A DNA stretch of 7,559 nucleotides. Origin: Acidimicrobiia bacterium. GTDB taxonomy: Bacteria > Actinomycetota > Acidimicrobiia > Acidimicrobiales > Ilumatobacteraceae. A model generated the notes under the pieces. That model saw only the letters and a list, made by a program, of their open reading frames with translations. It was not told where the DNA came from and ran no database searches. Position 1 is the first letter of the stretch; each line of letters begins with the position of its first letter. Made by a program: the position numbers and the translations under genes. Location: assembly GCA_010025655.1 (NCBI GenBank), contig RGSV01000052.1, positions 1 to 7,559 of the forward strand. Direction: 5' to 3'. Below are positions 1-6,155 of this stretch, one piece after another.

Positions 1-312
1 GTGGGTCTCGGTTCGGCGCAATTCGCGCTCGAGTCAGCCGGCAAGGTCAAGATCATCGGCGTTGACGTTGACATGAGCGTTTCGAACCCTGATGCAGCTG
101 AGGTGTACATCGCCTCGGTGCTGAAGAACATCGACGCTGCTGTGTTCGCCGCGATCAAAGACACCGTTGAGGGCAACTCAACCTCCGACAACTATGTCGG
201 CACGCTTGCCAACGGCGGTGTGGGTGTTGCGTTCACCGCGGTGCCTGCCGAACTCCAGGCCGAGGTGGAAGCCATCGGTCAAGGAATCGCAGACGGAACC
301 ATCAAGCTCTAA
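1..312 (+). CDS. BMP/PnrA-family ABC transporter substrate-binding protein, C-terminal fragment
   Basis: This is the last ~103 residues of an extracytoplasmic binding protein (usually a lipoprotein) that captures the substrate for the importer encoded just downstream. The frame is open to the left edge and the first GTG most likely codes an internal valine, so the signal peptide, lipobox and most of the fold lie outside the window. The visible part matches the end of the Bmp/Med family (PF02608): a strand KVKIIGVDVD corresponding to the family's 'VIGVDxDQ' strand, then a segment like 'VLKNIDAAVFAAIKD' (family pattern: K-x-x-D-x-A-V-x-x-A-I), then NGGVGVAF, and a closing helix ending GTIKL. 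Known relatives bind purine nucleosides, and some bind riboflavin. The ligand here cannot be read because the binding residues are mostly missing. The position directly ahead of the matching ATPase and permeases supports the call. Confidence 0.88.
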   Translation: MGLGSAQFALESAGKVKIIGVDVDMSVSNPDAAEVYIASVLKNIDAAVFAAIKDTVEGNSTSDNYVGTLANGGVGVAFTAVPAELQAEVEAIGQGIADGTIKL

Positions 313-335
313 ACAAGCTGAACGCGTTTCAAGCG

Positions 336-365
336 CGGGGCGGGTCGCGAAAGCGGCCCGCCCCG
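336..365 (+). terminator. GC-rich hairpin between binding-protein and ATPase genes (attenuator or mRNA-stabilising stem)
   Basis: A 13-base-pair stem has arms at 336-348 (CGGGGCGGGTCGC) and 353-365 (GCGGCCCGCCCCG), closed by a GAAA tetraloop at 349-352. All pairs are Watson-Crick except one G-U. It starts 23 bases after the binding-protein stop codon. Only three T residues follow directly (366-368), so it is a poor full terminator by the classical rule. A partial terminator, or a 3' stabiliser protecting the upstream message, fits better because the importer genes follow within 40 bases on the same strand. GNRA loops on GC stems are unusually stable (known). The effect on expression is inferred. 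Confidence 0.75.
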
Positions 366-390
366 TTTGCTGTATTACTCTCGTGATGCC

Positions 391-396
391 GAGGGG
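391..396 (+). promoter_or_regulatory. Ribosome binding site of the importer ATPase gene
   Basis: GAGGGG lies 8 bases upstream of ATG at 405 and resembles a Shine-Dalgarno sequence. It overlaps the in-frame GTG at 396, which itself has no such sequence ahead of it. This is why I favour ATG 405 over GTG 396 as the start. Confidence 0.6.
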
Positions 397-404
397 TGGC
401 GACG

Positions 405-1928
405 ATGAAGTTTGAGCTGAAGGGAATCACGAAGCGATTCCCAGGCGTTGTCGCCAATGATCAAGTATCGCTTGAAGTTTCGACCGGTGAAGTTCTCGCT
501 CTCATCGGAGAAAACGGAGCGGGCAAGAGCACCCTCATGAACGTGCTCTACGGCATTTATCGAGCCGACGAGGGCGAGATTCTCATTGACGGATCACCAG
601 TGTCGTTCTCGTCTCCGGCTGACGCGATTGCCGCCGGCATCGGTATGGTGCATCAGCACTTCATGTTGGTGCCGGTGATGACGGTTGCAGAAAATGTTGT
701 ACTCGGTGTCGAGCCCACAGGGCGTTTTGGCAGTCTCGATATTTCTGAGGCTCGACGTATGGTGCGAGAGGTTTCTGATAAATACCACCTCGAGCTCGAC
801 CCCGATGCGGTGATTGAAGATCTGCCCGTAGGCGTACGACAGCGAGTTGAAATCGTGAAAGTGCTGTTGCGTGACGCCAAGATCGTCGTATTTGATGAGC
901 CGACCGCAGTGTTGACTCCGAGCGAGATTCTCGAATTCTTCGAGATCGTAAAGACATTGGTGTCGGCTGGCCGTGGCGTCATTTTCATCACCCATAAGTT
1001 GAAAGAAGCCCTCACGATTGCTGACCGAATTAACGTATTGCGCCGTGGAAAGGTCGCTGGTGCGGCTGACCCCAAACATGCGACGGAGGCAGAGATTGCC
1101 GAGATGATGGTTGGGCGTGCCGTACAACTAGTGGTTGATAAGTCAGTCGCAAAGCCTGGCGAGTCGGTACTGCGCGTCGCCAATCTCAGCGTCGTCGAGC
1201 CCGATGGCCGCACCGTTGTTGATTCAGTCTCTTTTGAAGTGCGAGCGGGTGAGATCGTTGGTGTCGCTGGGGTGCAAGGTAACGGTCAAACCGAACTCGT
1301 CGAAGCCATTGCTGGTCTGCGAAGGGCGGCCAGTGGGAGTGTGACACTCGACGGCAAAGAGATCACGAGTTACTCGCCGCGTGAGCGCCATAGCGCGGGT
1401 ATGGCTCACATTCCAGAAGATCGTCAGCGACAAGGGCTCGTCGTCGATCAATCAATTGTGGAGAACCTGGTGTTGACGCGATATCACGACGATGAGTTCT
1501 CGAGTGGCTTTCTCATGAAATGGGATGCAGCAGAAGCAAAGGCCAAAGAGCTCGTCGCCGCCTACGACATTCGAACGAATGATCCCACGCAGTCAGCTTC
1601 TACATTGTCGGGTGGAAACCAACAAAAAGTGATCGTGGCGCGCGAATTGAGTCGTGATATTCGACTTGCTGTGGCATCACAACCGACGCGCGGTATCGAT
1701 GTCGGTTCAATTGAGTACATCCACGCGCAAATGGTGAAAGAACGCGATGCCGGTACAGCCGTGTTGGTGGTGAGCACAGAACTCGACGAAGTGATGTCGC
1801 TCTCAGACCGCGTACTGGTGATGTATCGCGGCAAAATCGTCGCCGATCTTGATCCGAAGACGGTGTCACATATGGACGTCGGCCTCTATATGGCGGGTTC
1901 GCGACCAGATGAGGCGCGTGCTTCATGA
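405..1928 (+). CDS. Nucleoside/BMP-type ABC importer, double ATPase subunit
   Basis: This cytoplasmic ATPase powers the importer and carries two nucleotide-binding domains in one 507-residue chain, the usual length and layout for YufO/NupO-type and sugar-type proteins. Domain 1 is complete: Walker A GENGAGKST (35-43), Q-loop Gln84 in HQHFMLVP, signature LPVGVRQ (140-146), Walker B VVFDEPT with Asp164-Glu165, and switch His197 in ITHKLKEA. Domain 2 is degenerate: its P-loop reads GVQGNGQT (289-296) with Gln in place of Lys, the signature LSGGNQQ (401-407) is intact, the Walker B region reads ASQPTRG with Gln in place of the catalytic Glu, and the switch His is Thr458. As far as I know the same asymmetry is usual in this subfamily, leaving one main hydrolysis site. 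The in-frame GTG at 396 is an alternative start (+3 residues). The gene ends in an ATGA overlap with the first permease. The exact substrate is not readable. Confidence 0.93.
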   Translation: MKFELKGITKRFPGVVANDQVSLEVSTGEVLALIGENGAGKSTLMNVLYGIYRADEGEILIDGSPVSFSSPADAIAAGIGMVHQHFMLVPVMTVAENVVLGVEPTGRFGSLDISEARRMVREVSDKYHLELDPDAVIEDLPVGVRQRVEIVKVLLRDAKIVVFDEPTAVLTPSEILEFFEIVKTLVSAGRGVIFITHKLKEALTIADRINVLRRGKVAGAADPKHATEAEIAEMMVGRAVQLVVDKSVAKPGESVLRVANLSVVEPDGRTVVDSVSFEVRAGEIVGVAGVQGNGQTELVEAIAGLRRAASGSVTLDGKEITSYSPRERHSAGMAHIPEDRQRQGLVVDQSIVENLVLTRYHDDEFSSGFLMKWDAAEAKAKELVAAYDIRTNDPTQSASTLSGGNQQKVIVARELSRDIRLAVASQPTRGIDVGSIEYIHAQMVKERDAGTAVLVVSTELDEVMSLSDRVLVMYRGKIVADLDPKTVSHMDVGLYMAGSRPDEARAS

Positions 1929-3049
1929 ACGACACACTCAAGTCGCTGCGCTTCACCTTGCTAGCTGTTGTTGCAGCGTTGTTCGTGAGTGCGTTCATCA
2001 TCGTGATTACCGACCTCGAAGCGCTCGGTGATGGCAACTTCGGCCAGGCCTTCCGCACGCTCGGAACCGCCTATTGGGGACTTTTCAAAGGCTCGTTTGG
2101 CTCGCTGCGGGCAATCTCCAACACCATCACCGGTGCAACGCCGTTGCTCTTGGCGGGTCTTGCGGTGTCATCGGCGTTCAAGGCTGGTCTTTTCAACATC
2201 GGAGCCACCGGCCAGATGCTTGCTGGCGCGATGGGCGGACTGTGGGTCGGTTTCACCTTTCAGTTGCCGGCGATCGTCCATGTTCCTTTGGCATTGATTG
2301 CGTCAGCTGCGGCTGGAGCTACGTTCGGAGCCATTCCTGGCGTCTTGAAGGCCCGCACCGGTGCCCACGAAGTGATTACCACCATCATGCTCAACAGCAT
2401 TGCGTCTTTCACCGTGTTGTGGTTGCTGAAAACGGAACTGTTCAAGCGTGAAGGGCGAGACGACGCGATTTCGAAGTTCGTTGAAGAGTCAGCGAAGCTG
2501 CCGAAGCTCTTCGGGTTCATGGGTAAGCGCATCGATCTGCTCGCACATTACGGGTTTCTGGTGGCCCTGCTAGCGACATTTGTGTTCTGGTGGCTGCTGC
2601 GCAAGACAACACTTGGTTTTGAGATGCAGGCGACAGGCTTCAACCAAGAAGCGGCCCGTTATGCGGGCATGCGCACCAAGTCACTCGTGGTCATCTCGAT
2701 GGCCATCGCAGGGGCATTTGCAGGTTTGGCTGGCGGTTCAGAGGTGCTCGGGCTGTATGGCTATGCCAGTGCCACCGTCGCGGGTGACATCGGGTTCGAT
2801 GCGATAGCGGTCGCGTTGCTCGGCCGTTCTACGCCGATCGGCACGTTGGTTGCTGCACTGCTCTTTGGTGCATTGCAAGCTGGCGGACGCCAGATGCAAG
2901 TCGACACCGACGTGCCCATTGACCTCATCATCGTTCTCCGTGCGCTCATCGTGATGTTCATCGCAGCGCCACTGTTGGTCAAGGCAATCTTCCGAATCAA
3001 GGGCGAAGCCCACGCCTTCGGTCAGACATTCCGCGGATGGGGTGGATGA
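1925..3049 (+). CDS. BMP-type ABC importer permease 1 (YufP/NupP-like)
   Basis: This inner-membrane subunit of the BPD_transp_2 family (PF02653) forms half of the transport channel. The 374-residue protein begins with a hydrophobic helix (about 9-29), then a polar loop (30-60), then the family core. The most telling motif is GLFNIGATGQ (88-97), which matches the 'GLFNIGAEGQ' hallmark of first permeases in nucleoside importers. It is followed by LKARTGAHEVITTIMLNSIA (141-160), the coupling-type segment. Many further hydrophobic stretches follow, and the C-terminus is short and basic. The ATG overlaps the ATPase stop codon (ATGA at 1925-1928), with a weak GAGG 10 bases upstream, so translation is probably coupled. 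It should pair with the second permease as a heterodimer. The family is secure, the substrate is not. Confidence 0.92.
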   Translation: MNDTLKSLRFTLLAVVAALFVSAFIIVITDLEALGDGNFGQAFRTLGTAYWGLFKGSFGSLRAISNTITGATPLLLAGLAVSSAFKAGLFNIGATGQMLAGAMGGLWVGFTFQLPAIVHVPLALIASAAAGATFGAIPGVLKARTGAHEVITTIMLNSIASFTVLWLLKTELFKREGRDDAISKFVEESAKLPKLFGFMGKRIDLLAHYGFLVALLATFVFWWLLRKTTLGFEMQATGFNQEAARYAGMRTKSLVVISMAIAGAFAGLAGGSEVLGLYGYASATVAGDIGFDAIAVALLGRSTPIGTLVAALLFGALQAGGRQMQVDTDVPIDLIIVLRALIVMFIAAPLLVKAIFRIKGEAHAFGQTFRGWGG

Positions 3050-4266
3050 TGGTCGTATCAGCAGAACAGCGCAAACGCGCCCGCAGTGTCGGCTTTGCCT
3101 ACCTGGTGTTGGCCGTGATCTGCTTTGGCATCTTCACGCGCCGCGCCGGAAGCGCCGGTTTCAAGATCTCAGAGACAGGTCAGTTCTCACTACCTGCACA
3201 GGGTTTTGCCTGGGCGCTCGGCATCGTGTTGGTGGCGTTGGCTGCCGCACAGCTCTATCGCGGCCTCGGCAAGCTCTCAAACATCGTGCTGGCACTTGCC
3301 ACTGCTGCATTCTTCATGAGTTTTCTCTCGTGGGCTGCCGCTGGTGACTCGTTCTCCTTCGTCGGCATGTTGCAAGACACGGTCAGCCGCAGTGTGCCGA
3401 TCACTCTTGGCGCAATCGGAGGCATTCTCAGTGAGCGCAGCGGCGTCATCAACATCTCAATTGAGGGCATGCTGCTTGCTGCTGCCTGCACCAGTGCAAT
3501 CGCCGCATCGTTGACCAATCTCTGGCTCGGTACGTTGGCCGGAATCCTCACGGGGGTCGCACTCGCAGCGGTGTTGGCCGTGCTCTCGATTCGCTACAAG
3601 GTCGACCAGGTGATTGTCGGCTTTGCAATCAACTTCTTTGCGTTGGGCATTACGTCGTTCATCAGTTTCCGCGTGCTGGTGCCGAATCGTGACACGATGA
3701 ACAATCTGTTGCCGGTGATGCCGATTGAGATTCCGGTGCTATCCGACATTCCCTTCTTTGGCCAGATCTTCTTTGTGCAGACGATCTTCGTATATTTCTC
3801 GTTTGCTGCAGTAGCTCTCGCGACGTGGGGCCTGTATCGCACCAAGTGGGGGCTGCGCACGCGGGCCATTGGTGAATATCCGAAGGCGGCAGGCACGCTC
3901 GGTGTCGATGTCAACAAGTTGCGCTACCGCAACTTGTTGCTGGCCGGTGCAGTCGCGGGCGTTGGCGGCGCGTGGTGGCCAATTGGCATCGTGGGTCGGT
4001 TTGATCAAAACATCACTGCTGGCCGCGGCTTCATTGCGCTTGCAGCGGTAATCTTCGGCCGCTGGCATCCAGTCGGCGCACTGTGTGGTGCATTGGTGTT
4101 CGCACTCGCTGAGGCGGTGCGACTGAAGATCGGCAACTTTGACACAGGTATTCCGAGCGAGTTCCTGATCATGGCGCCCTATGTGGTGACGATCATCGTG
4201 GTAGCTGGTTTCATCGGTGCGAGTCGCGCGCCGAAGGCTGCTGGTCAGCCCTACGACGACCAATGA
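3046..4266 (+). CDS. BMP-type ABC importer permease 2 (YufQ/NupQ-like) with N-terminal membrane extension
   Basis: This is the second channel subunit (BPD_transp_2), about 406 residues from ATG 3046. Core motifs are SERSGVINISIEGM (129-142), VDQVIVGFAINFFALGITSF, GEYPKAAGTLGVDV, and TAGRGFIALAAVIFGRWHP, all typical of second permeases in nucleoside importers. Ahead of the core there are about 110 extra residues with three hydrophobic segments (about 16-30, 53-69 and 78-98), so the protein is longer than the roughly 320-residue Bacillus type. Three nearby ATGs are possible starts (3037, 3046, 3049). I chose 3046 because it gives the same 4-base ATGA overlap with the upstream stop (3046-3049) that is seen at the two neighbouring junctions. 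3037 would add three residues. The stop overlaps the dehydrogenase start. Confidence 0.9.
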   Translation: MMVVSAEQRKRARSVGFAYLVLAVICFGIFTRRAGSAGFKISETGQFSLPAQGFAWALGIVLVALAAAQLYRGLGKLSNIVLALATAAFFMSFLSWAAAGDSFSFVGMLQDTVSRSVPITLGAIGGILSERSGVINISIEGMLLAAACTSAIAASLTNLWLGTLAGILTGVALAAVLAVLSIRYKVDQVIVGFAINFFALGITSFISFRVLVPNRDTMNNLLPVMPIEIPVLSDIPFFGQIFFVQTIFVYFSFAAVALATWGLYRTKWGLRTRAIGEYPKAAGTLGVDVNKLRYRNLLLAGAVAGVGGAWWPIGIVGRFDQNITAGRGFIALAAVIFGRWHPVGALCGALVFALAEAVRLKIGNFDTGIPSEFLIMAPYVVTIIVVAGFIGASRAPKAAGQPYDDQ

Positions 4267-5060
4267 CGAGCCCACACTTCGGCTTTGCCGAGAAGCGAGT
4301 AGTCGTCACTGGTGCAGCATCAGGAATCGGGTATCGAACGACTGAGTTGTTGCTTGAGGCAGGTGCCCACGTGGTGGCGCTTGATCGCAACCCCGTAGAT
4401 CTGAAAGTTGCCCAGTTTGTGCCGGTTGACATGACCGAGGCCACGACCATCGATGCAGCAGCGCGCGAGATCGACGGTGAGATCGACGTGCTGTTGAACA
4501 TCGCCGGCGTGCCCGGCACAGCCGACCCACTCGTGACGATGAAGGTCAACGTGCTGGGTCTGCGCATGTTGACCGAGTTGTTGATTGCGCGAATTCGCAG
4601 TGGGGGAGCCATCACCAATGTGGCGTCAATCGCCGGTGCACAGTGGCAAGCGCACCTCGACGAGGTGCAACGACTGTTGGCTACGCCCGACTATGAGAGT
4701 GGAGTTGCGTGGTTGCGTGACCACCCGATGGACGGCAAACGCGCATACGACTTTTCAAAAGAGTGTGTGGTGGTGCTCACCAAGCAGCACGGCCGATATC
4801 TGCGCGAGCATGGCGTGCGCGTCAACTCGATCAGTCCAGGGCCCGTGCGCACACCGATTCTCAAAGATTTTCGCGAATCCATCGGCCCGCTGTTGGATCT
4901 CGTCACCAGAGAAACTGGTCGCGATGCAACCGTTGATGACATCGCACGCGTGATGCTCTTTGTTTCGGACCCCGTGTTGCAATGGTTGAATGCCACCGAC
5001 GTGCAAGTGGACGGCGGTTTCATGAGCGGTCTCGTCGGTGGGTGGGTGAAACTCGGCTGA
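4263..5060 (+). CDS. Short-chain dehydrogenase/reductase, coniferyl-alcohol / 3-alpha-hydroxysteroid dehydrogenase-like
   Basis: This soluble Rossmann-fold oxidoreductase of 265 residues has classical SDR length. Visible features are the cofactor loop TGAASGIG (16-23), Asp41 at the end of the second strand (VALDRNP), which usually signals NAD(H) rather than NADP(H), NIAG (79-82), Asn96, Ser122, Tyr162-x-x-x-Lys166 (YDFSK), and the SPGPVRTPI segment after the active site. The insertion between Ser122 and Tyr162, with a stretch like 'ESGVAWLRDHP', recalls the HsdA / coniferyl-alcohol dehydrogenase branch, so the substrate is likely a secondary or aromatic alcohol or carbonyl. That is inference from resemblance. 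Its ATG overlaps the stop of permease 2 (ATGA, 4263-4266) and no Shine-Dalgarno sequence is visible, so it probably depends on coupled translation with the importer. This hints that it acts on the imported compound or a product of it. Confidence 0.88.
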   Translation: MTSPHFGFAEKRVVVTGAASGIGYRTTELLLEAGAHVVALDRNPVDLKVAQFVPVDMTEATTIDAAAREIDGEIDVLLNIAGVPGTADPLVTMKVNVLGLRMLTELLIARIRSGGAITNVASIAGAQWQAHLDEVQRLLATPDYESGVAWLRDHPMDGKRAYDFSKECVVVLTKQHGRYLREHGVRVNSISPGPVRTPILKDFRESIGPLLDLVTRETGRDATVDDIARVMLFVSDPVLQWLNATDVQVDGGFMSGLVGGWVKLG

Positions 5061-5070
5061 GTTCGCGCCA

Positions 5071-5105
5071 ACGAGGTGTCTCTGCCTCGTAGCCTTGACG
5101 AGGTG
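5071..5105 (+). promoter_or_regulatory. Hairpin and duplicated ACGAGGTG at the two candidate hisI starts
   Basis: ACGAGGTG occurs twice, at 5071-5078 and 5098-5105, and each copy ends in an in-frame GTG (5076 and 5103). Between them CCTCGT (5085-5090) is an exact reverse complement of ACGAGG, so it can fold back on either copy (6-base stem, with an 8-base loop on the left and a 7-base loop on the right). A role in setting hisI translation is only inferred, and such short matches could arise by chance. Confidence 0.35.
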
Positions 5106-5588
5106 AAGAGCCCAGCCAACCGTTGGTATGCCGCGCGCACGAGCGTGGAGCAGGTCGAAGAGGGTCGCGTGCTCGCGCCGAAGTTCGACGAGAACGGGCT
5201 CATCCCTGTGGTGACCACCGACTACGACTCGGGTGAAGTGCTGATGGTGGCAAACATGAACGCCGAAGCGTTCGCGAAAACGATCGAATTAGGTGAAGCG
5301 GTGTACTACAGCCGCAGTCGCAAGCAGCTGTGGCACAAAGGCGCCACGAGCGGCTTGGTGCAGAAGGTGCGTGAGATACTGATCGACGACGACCAAGACG
5401 CGGTCTGGTTACGGGTCGATGTGCAAGGTGGCGCGAGCTGCCACGTCGGCTATCGCTCGTGTTTTTATCGCAGCGTGCCGATTGCCCCCGACGCCGATGA
5501 GCCGCTTGACTTAACCTTCACCATCACCGAGAAGGTGTTTGACCCGAAGGCGGTCTACGGCGACGCGCCCAACCCCACCAAGTTGTAA
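5076..5588 (+). CDS. hisI: Phosphoribosyl-AMP cyclohydrolase
   Basis: The enzyme opens the purine ring of phosphoribosyl-AMP in the third step of histidine synthesis, in the cytoplasm, as a metal-dependent homodimer. The 170-residue chain carries the family core: [22 protein letters not shown] (start at residue 41), [17 protein letters not shown] (77-93), VQKVREI, and [12 protein letters not shown] with Cys122 and Cys129. It has no HisE domain, so it is the single-function form. An oddity is that the metal motif usually written D-C-D-x-D reads D-D-D-Q-D here (104-108), so the first zinc-ligand Cys is Asp105. Two GTG starts are possible, 5076 and 5103, neither with a good ribosome site. 5103 would remove nine residues ahead of the conserved core. 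It sits 15 bases after the dehydrogenase, probably in the same transcript, with no other histidine genes in view. Confidence 0.92.
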   Translation: MSLPRSLDEVKSPANRWYAARTSVEQVEEGRVLAPKFDENGLIPVVTTDYDSGEVLMVANMNAEAFAKTIELGEAVYYSRSRKQLWHKGATSGLVQKVREILIDDDQDAVWLRVDVQGGASCHVGYRSCFYRSVPIAPDADEPLDLTFTITEKVFDPKAVYGDAPNPTKL

Positions 5589-5618
5589 GCACCGGCTGCG
5601 CGGCGCACTGACGTCGGC
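5589..5618. other. Convergent intergenic spacer between hisI and mogA
   Basis: Thirty bases separate the two stop codons of the converging operons. It is GC-rich with no T-run on either strand and no stem longer than a few base pairs. A small 5-base-pair stem (CGCCC 5624-5628 with GGGCG 5632-5636) lies inside the end of mogA. I see no convincing terminator, so read-through antisense transcription into either neighbour is possible. Confidence 0.5.
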
Positions 5619-6155
5619 CTAGGCGCCCTTGGGGCGGAACGCGCTCAGGCCGCCACCTACTTCAAGGCGTGCCCCGCCAATCAAGTCGACGCAATACGGA
5701 ATCGCCGGAAGCACCGCAGTGAGGCACTCGGCGATCGACGACGGCTTGCCTGGCAGATTCACGATCAGCGACGAGCCGCGGATACCCGCAGTTTGGCGCG
5801 ACAAGATTGCAGTGGGCACCACCTTGAGCGATACGGCGCGCATCAGCTCGCCGAATCCGGGCATCATCTTTTGGCACACCATCTCGGTGGCTTCGGGCGT
5901 CACGTCGCGCGCCGCAGGGCCCGTGCCCCCTGTGGTGACGATGAGGCTGCAGTGCTCGAGGTCGGCCAAGTCGCGCAGGGTGCGGGCGATCGTTGCAACA
6001 TCGTCGCTGATGACTCGTGCGATGGGTTGCCACTCATTCGTGAGATGCTGCGTGAGAAACTCGCGAATAGCGGGGCCGCCCTTGTCTTCATATACGCCGG
6101 CTGAGGCGCGATCGCTGACGGTCACGATGCCGATGCGCGCTACACCGCTCGTCAC
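5619..6155 (-). CDS. mogA: Molybdopterin adenylyltransferase (MogA/MoaB-like)
   Basis: The protein adenylates molybdopterin before molybdate insertion, a late cytosolic step in molybdenum cofactor synthesis. It has 178 residues, close to the roughly 195 of E. coli MogA. Visible parts are IGIVTVSDRAS (8-18), Asp51-Asp52 at the expected place of the catalytic Asp, the MPT-binding loop TTGGTGPAARDVTPEAT (74-90), MPGFGELMR (98-106), PTAILSRQ (114-121), and NLPGKP (133-138). The C-terminal SAFRPK also resembles MogA. These features, including the 'VPTAILSR' stretch, favour MogA over MoaB, but the two are hard to separate. Translation starts at GTG (6155), with GAGGTG five bases upstream, and this start overlaps the sulfotransferase stop as GTGA. 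It is the last gene of the leftward cluster. No other molybdenum gene is visible. Confidence 0.9.
   Translation of the reverse strand: MTSGVARIGIVTVSDRASAGVYEDKGGPAIREFLTQHLTNEWQPIARVISDDVATIARTLRDLADLEHCSLIVTTGGTGPAARDVTPEATEMVCQKMMPGFGELMRAVSLKVVPTAILSRQTAGIRGSSLIVNLPGKPSSIAECLTAVLPAIPYCVDLIGGARLEVGGGLSAFRPKGA

Noticed and set aside
366..404. Possible promoter (TATTAC-like hexamer at 373-378) ahead of the ATPase
   Set aside because: The -35 position would fall inside the GC hairpin and no -35-like hexamer is there, so the match is too weak.
386..415. Short open frame of nine codons (ATG at 386) overlapping the ATPase start, possible leader peptide
   Set aside because: It has no ribosome site of its own, no notable codon run and no regulatory hairpin after it. 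It is an out-of-frame shadow of the start region.
289..600. Frame overlapping the binding-protein end and the ATPase start as a separate gene
   Set aside because: No conserved motif and it lies in the other frame of clear genes. The codon pattern favours the annotated frames.
1269..1732. Second ATPase domain with Lys to Gln in the P-loop and Glu to Gln at Walker B as a broken gene
   Set aside because: The open frame is intact and this degeneracy is typical of the second domain in this importer subfamily, so it is not a pseudogene.
5624..5636. Small inverted repeat CGCCC/GGGCG near the convergent stops as a bidirectional terminator
   Set aside because: It is only a 5-base stem with no T-run, inside the mogA reading frame (Pro-Lys codons), so it is not distinguishable from chance.
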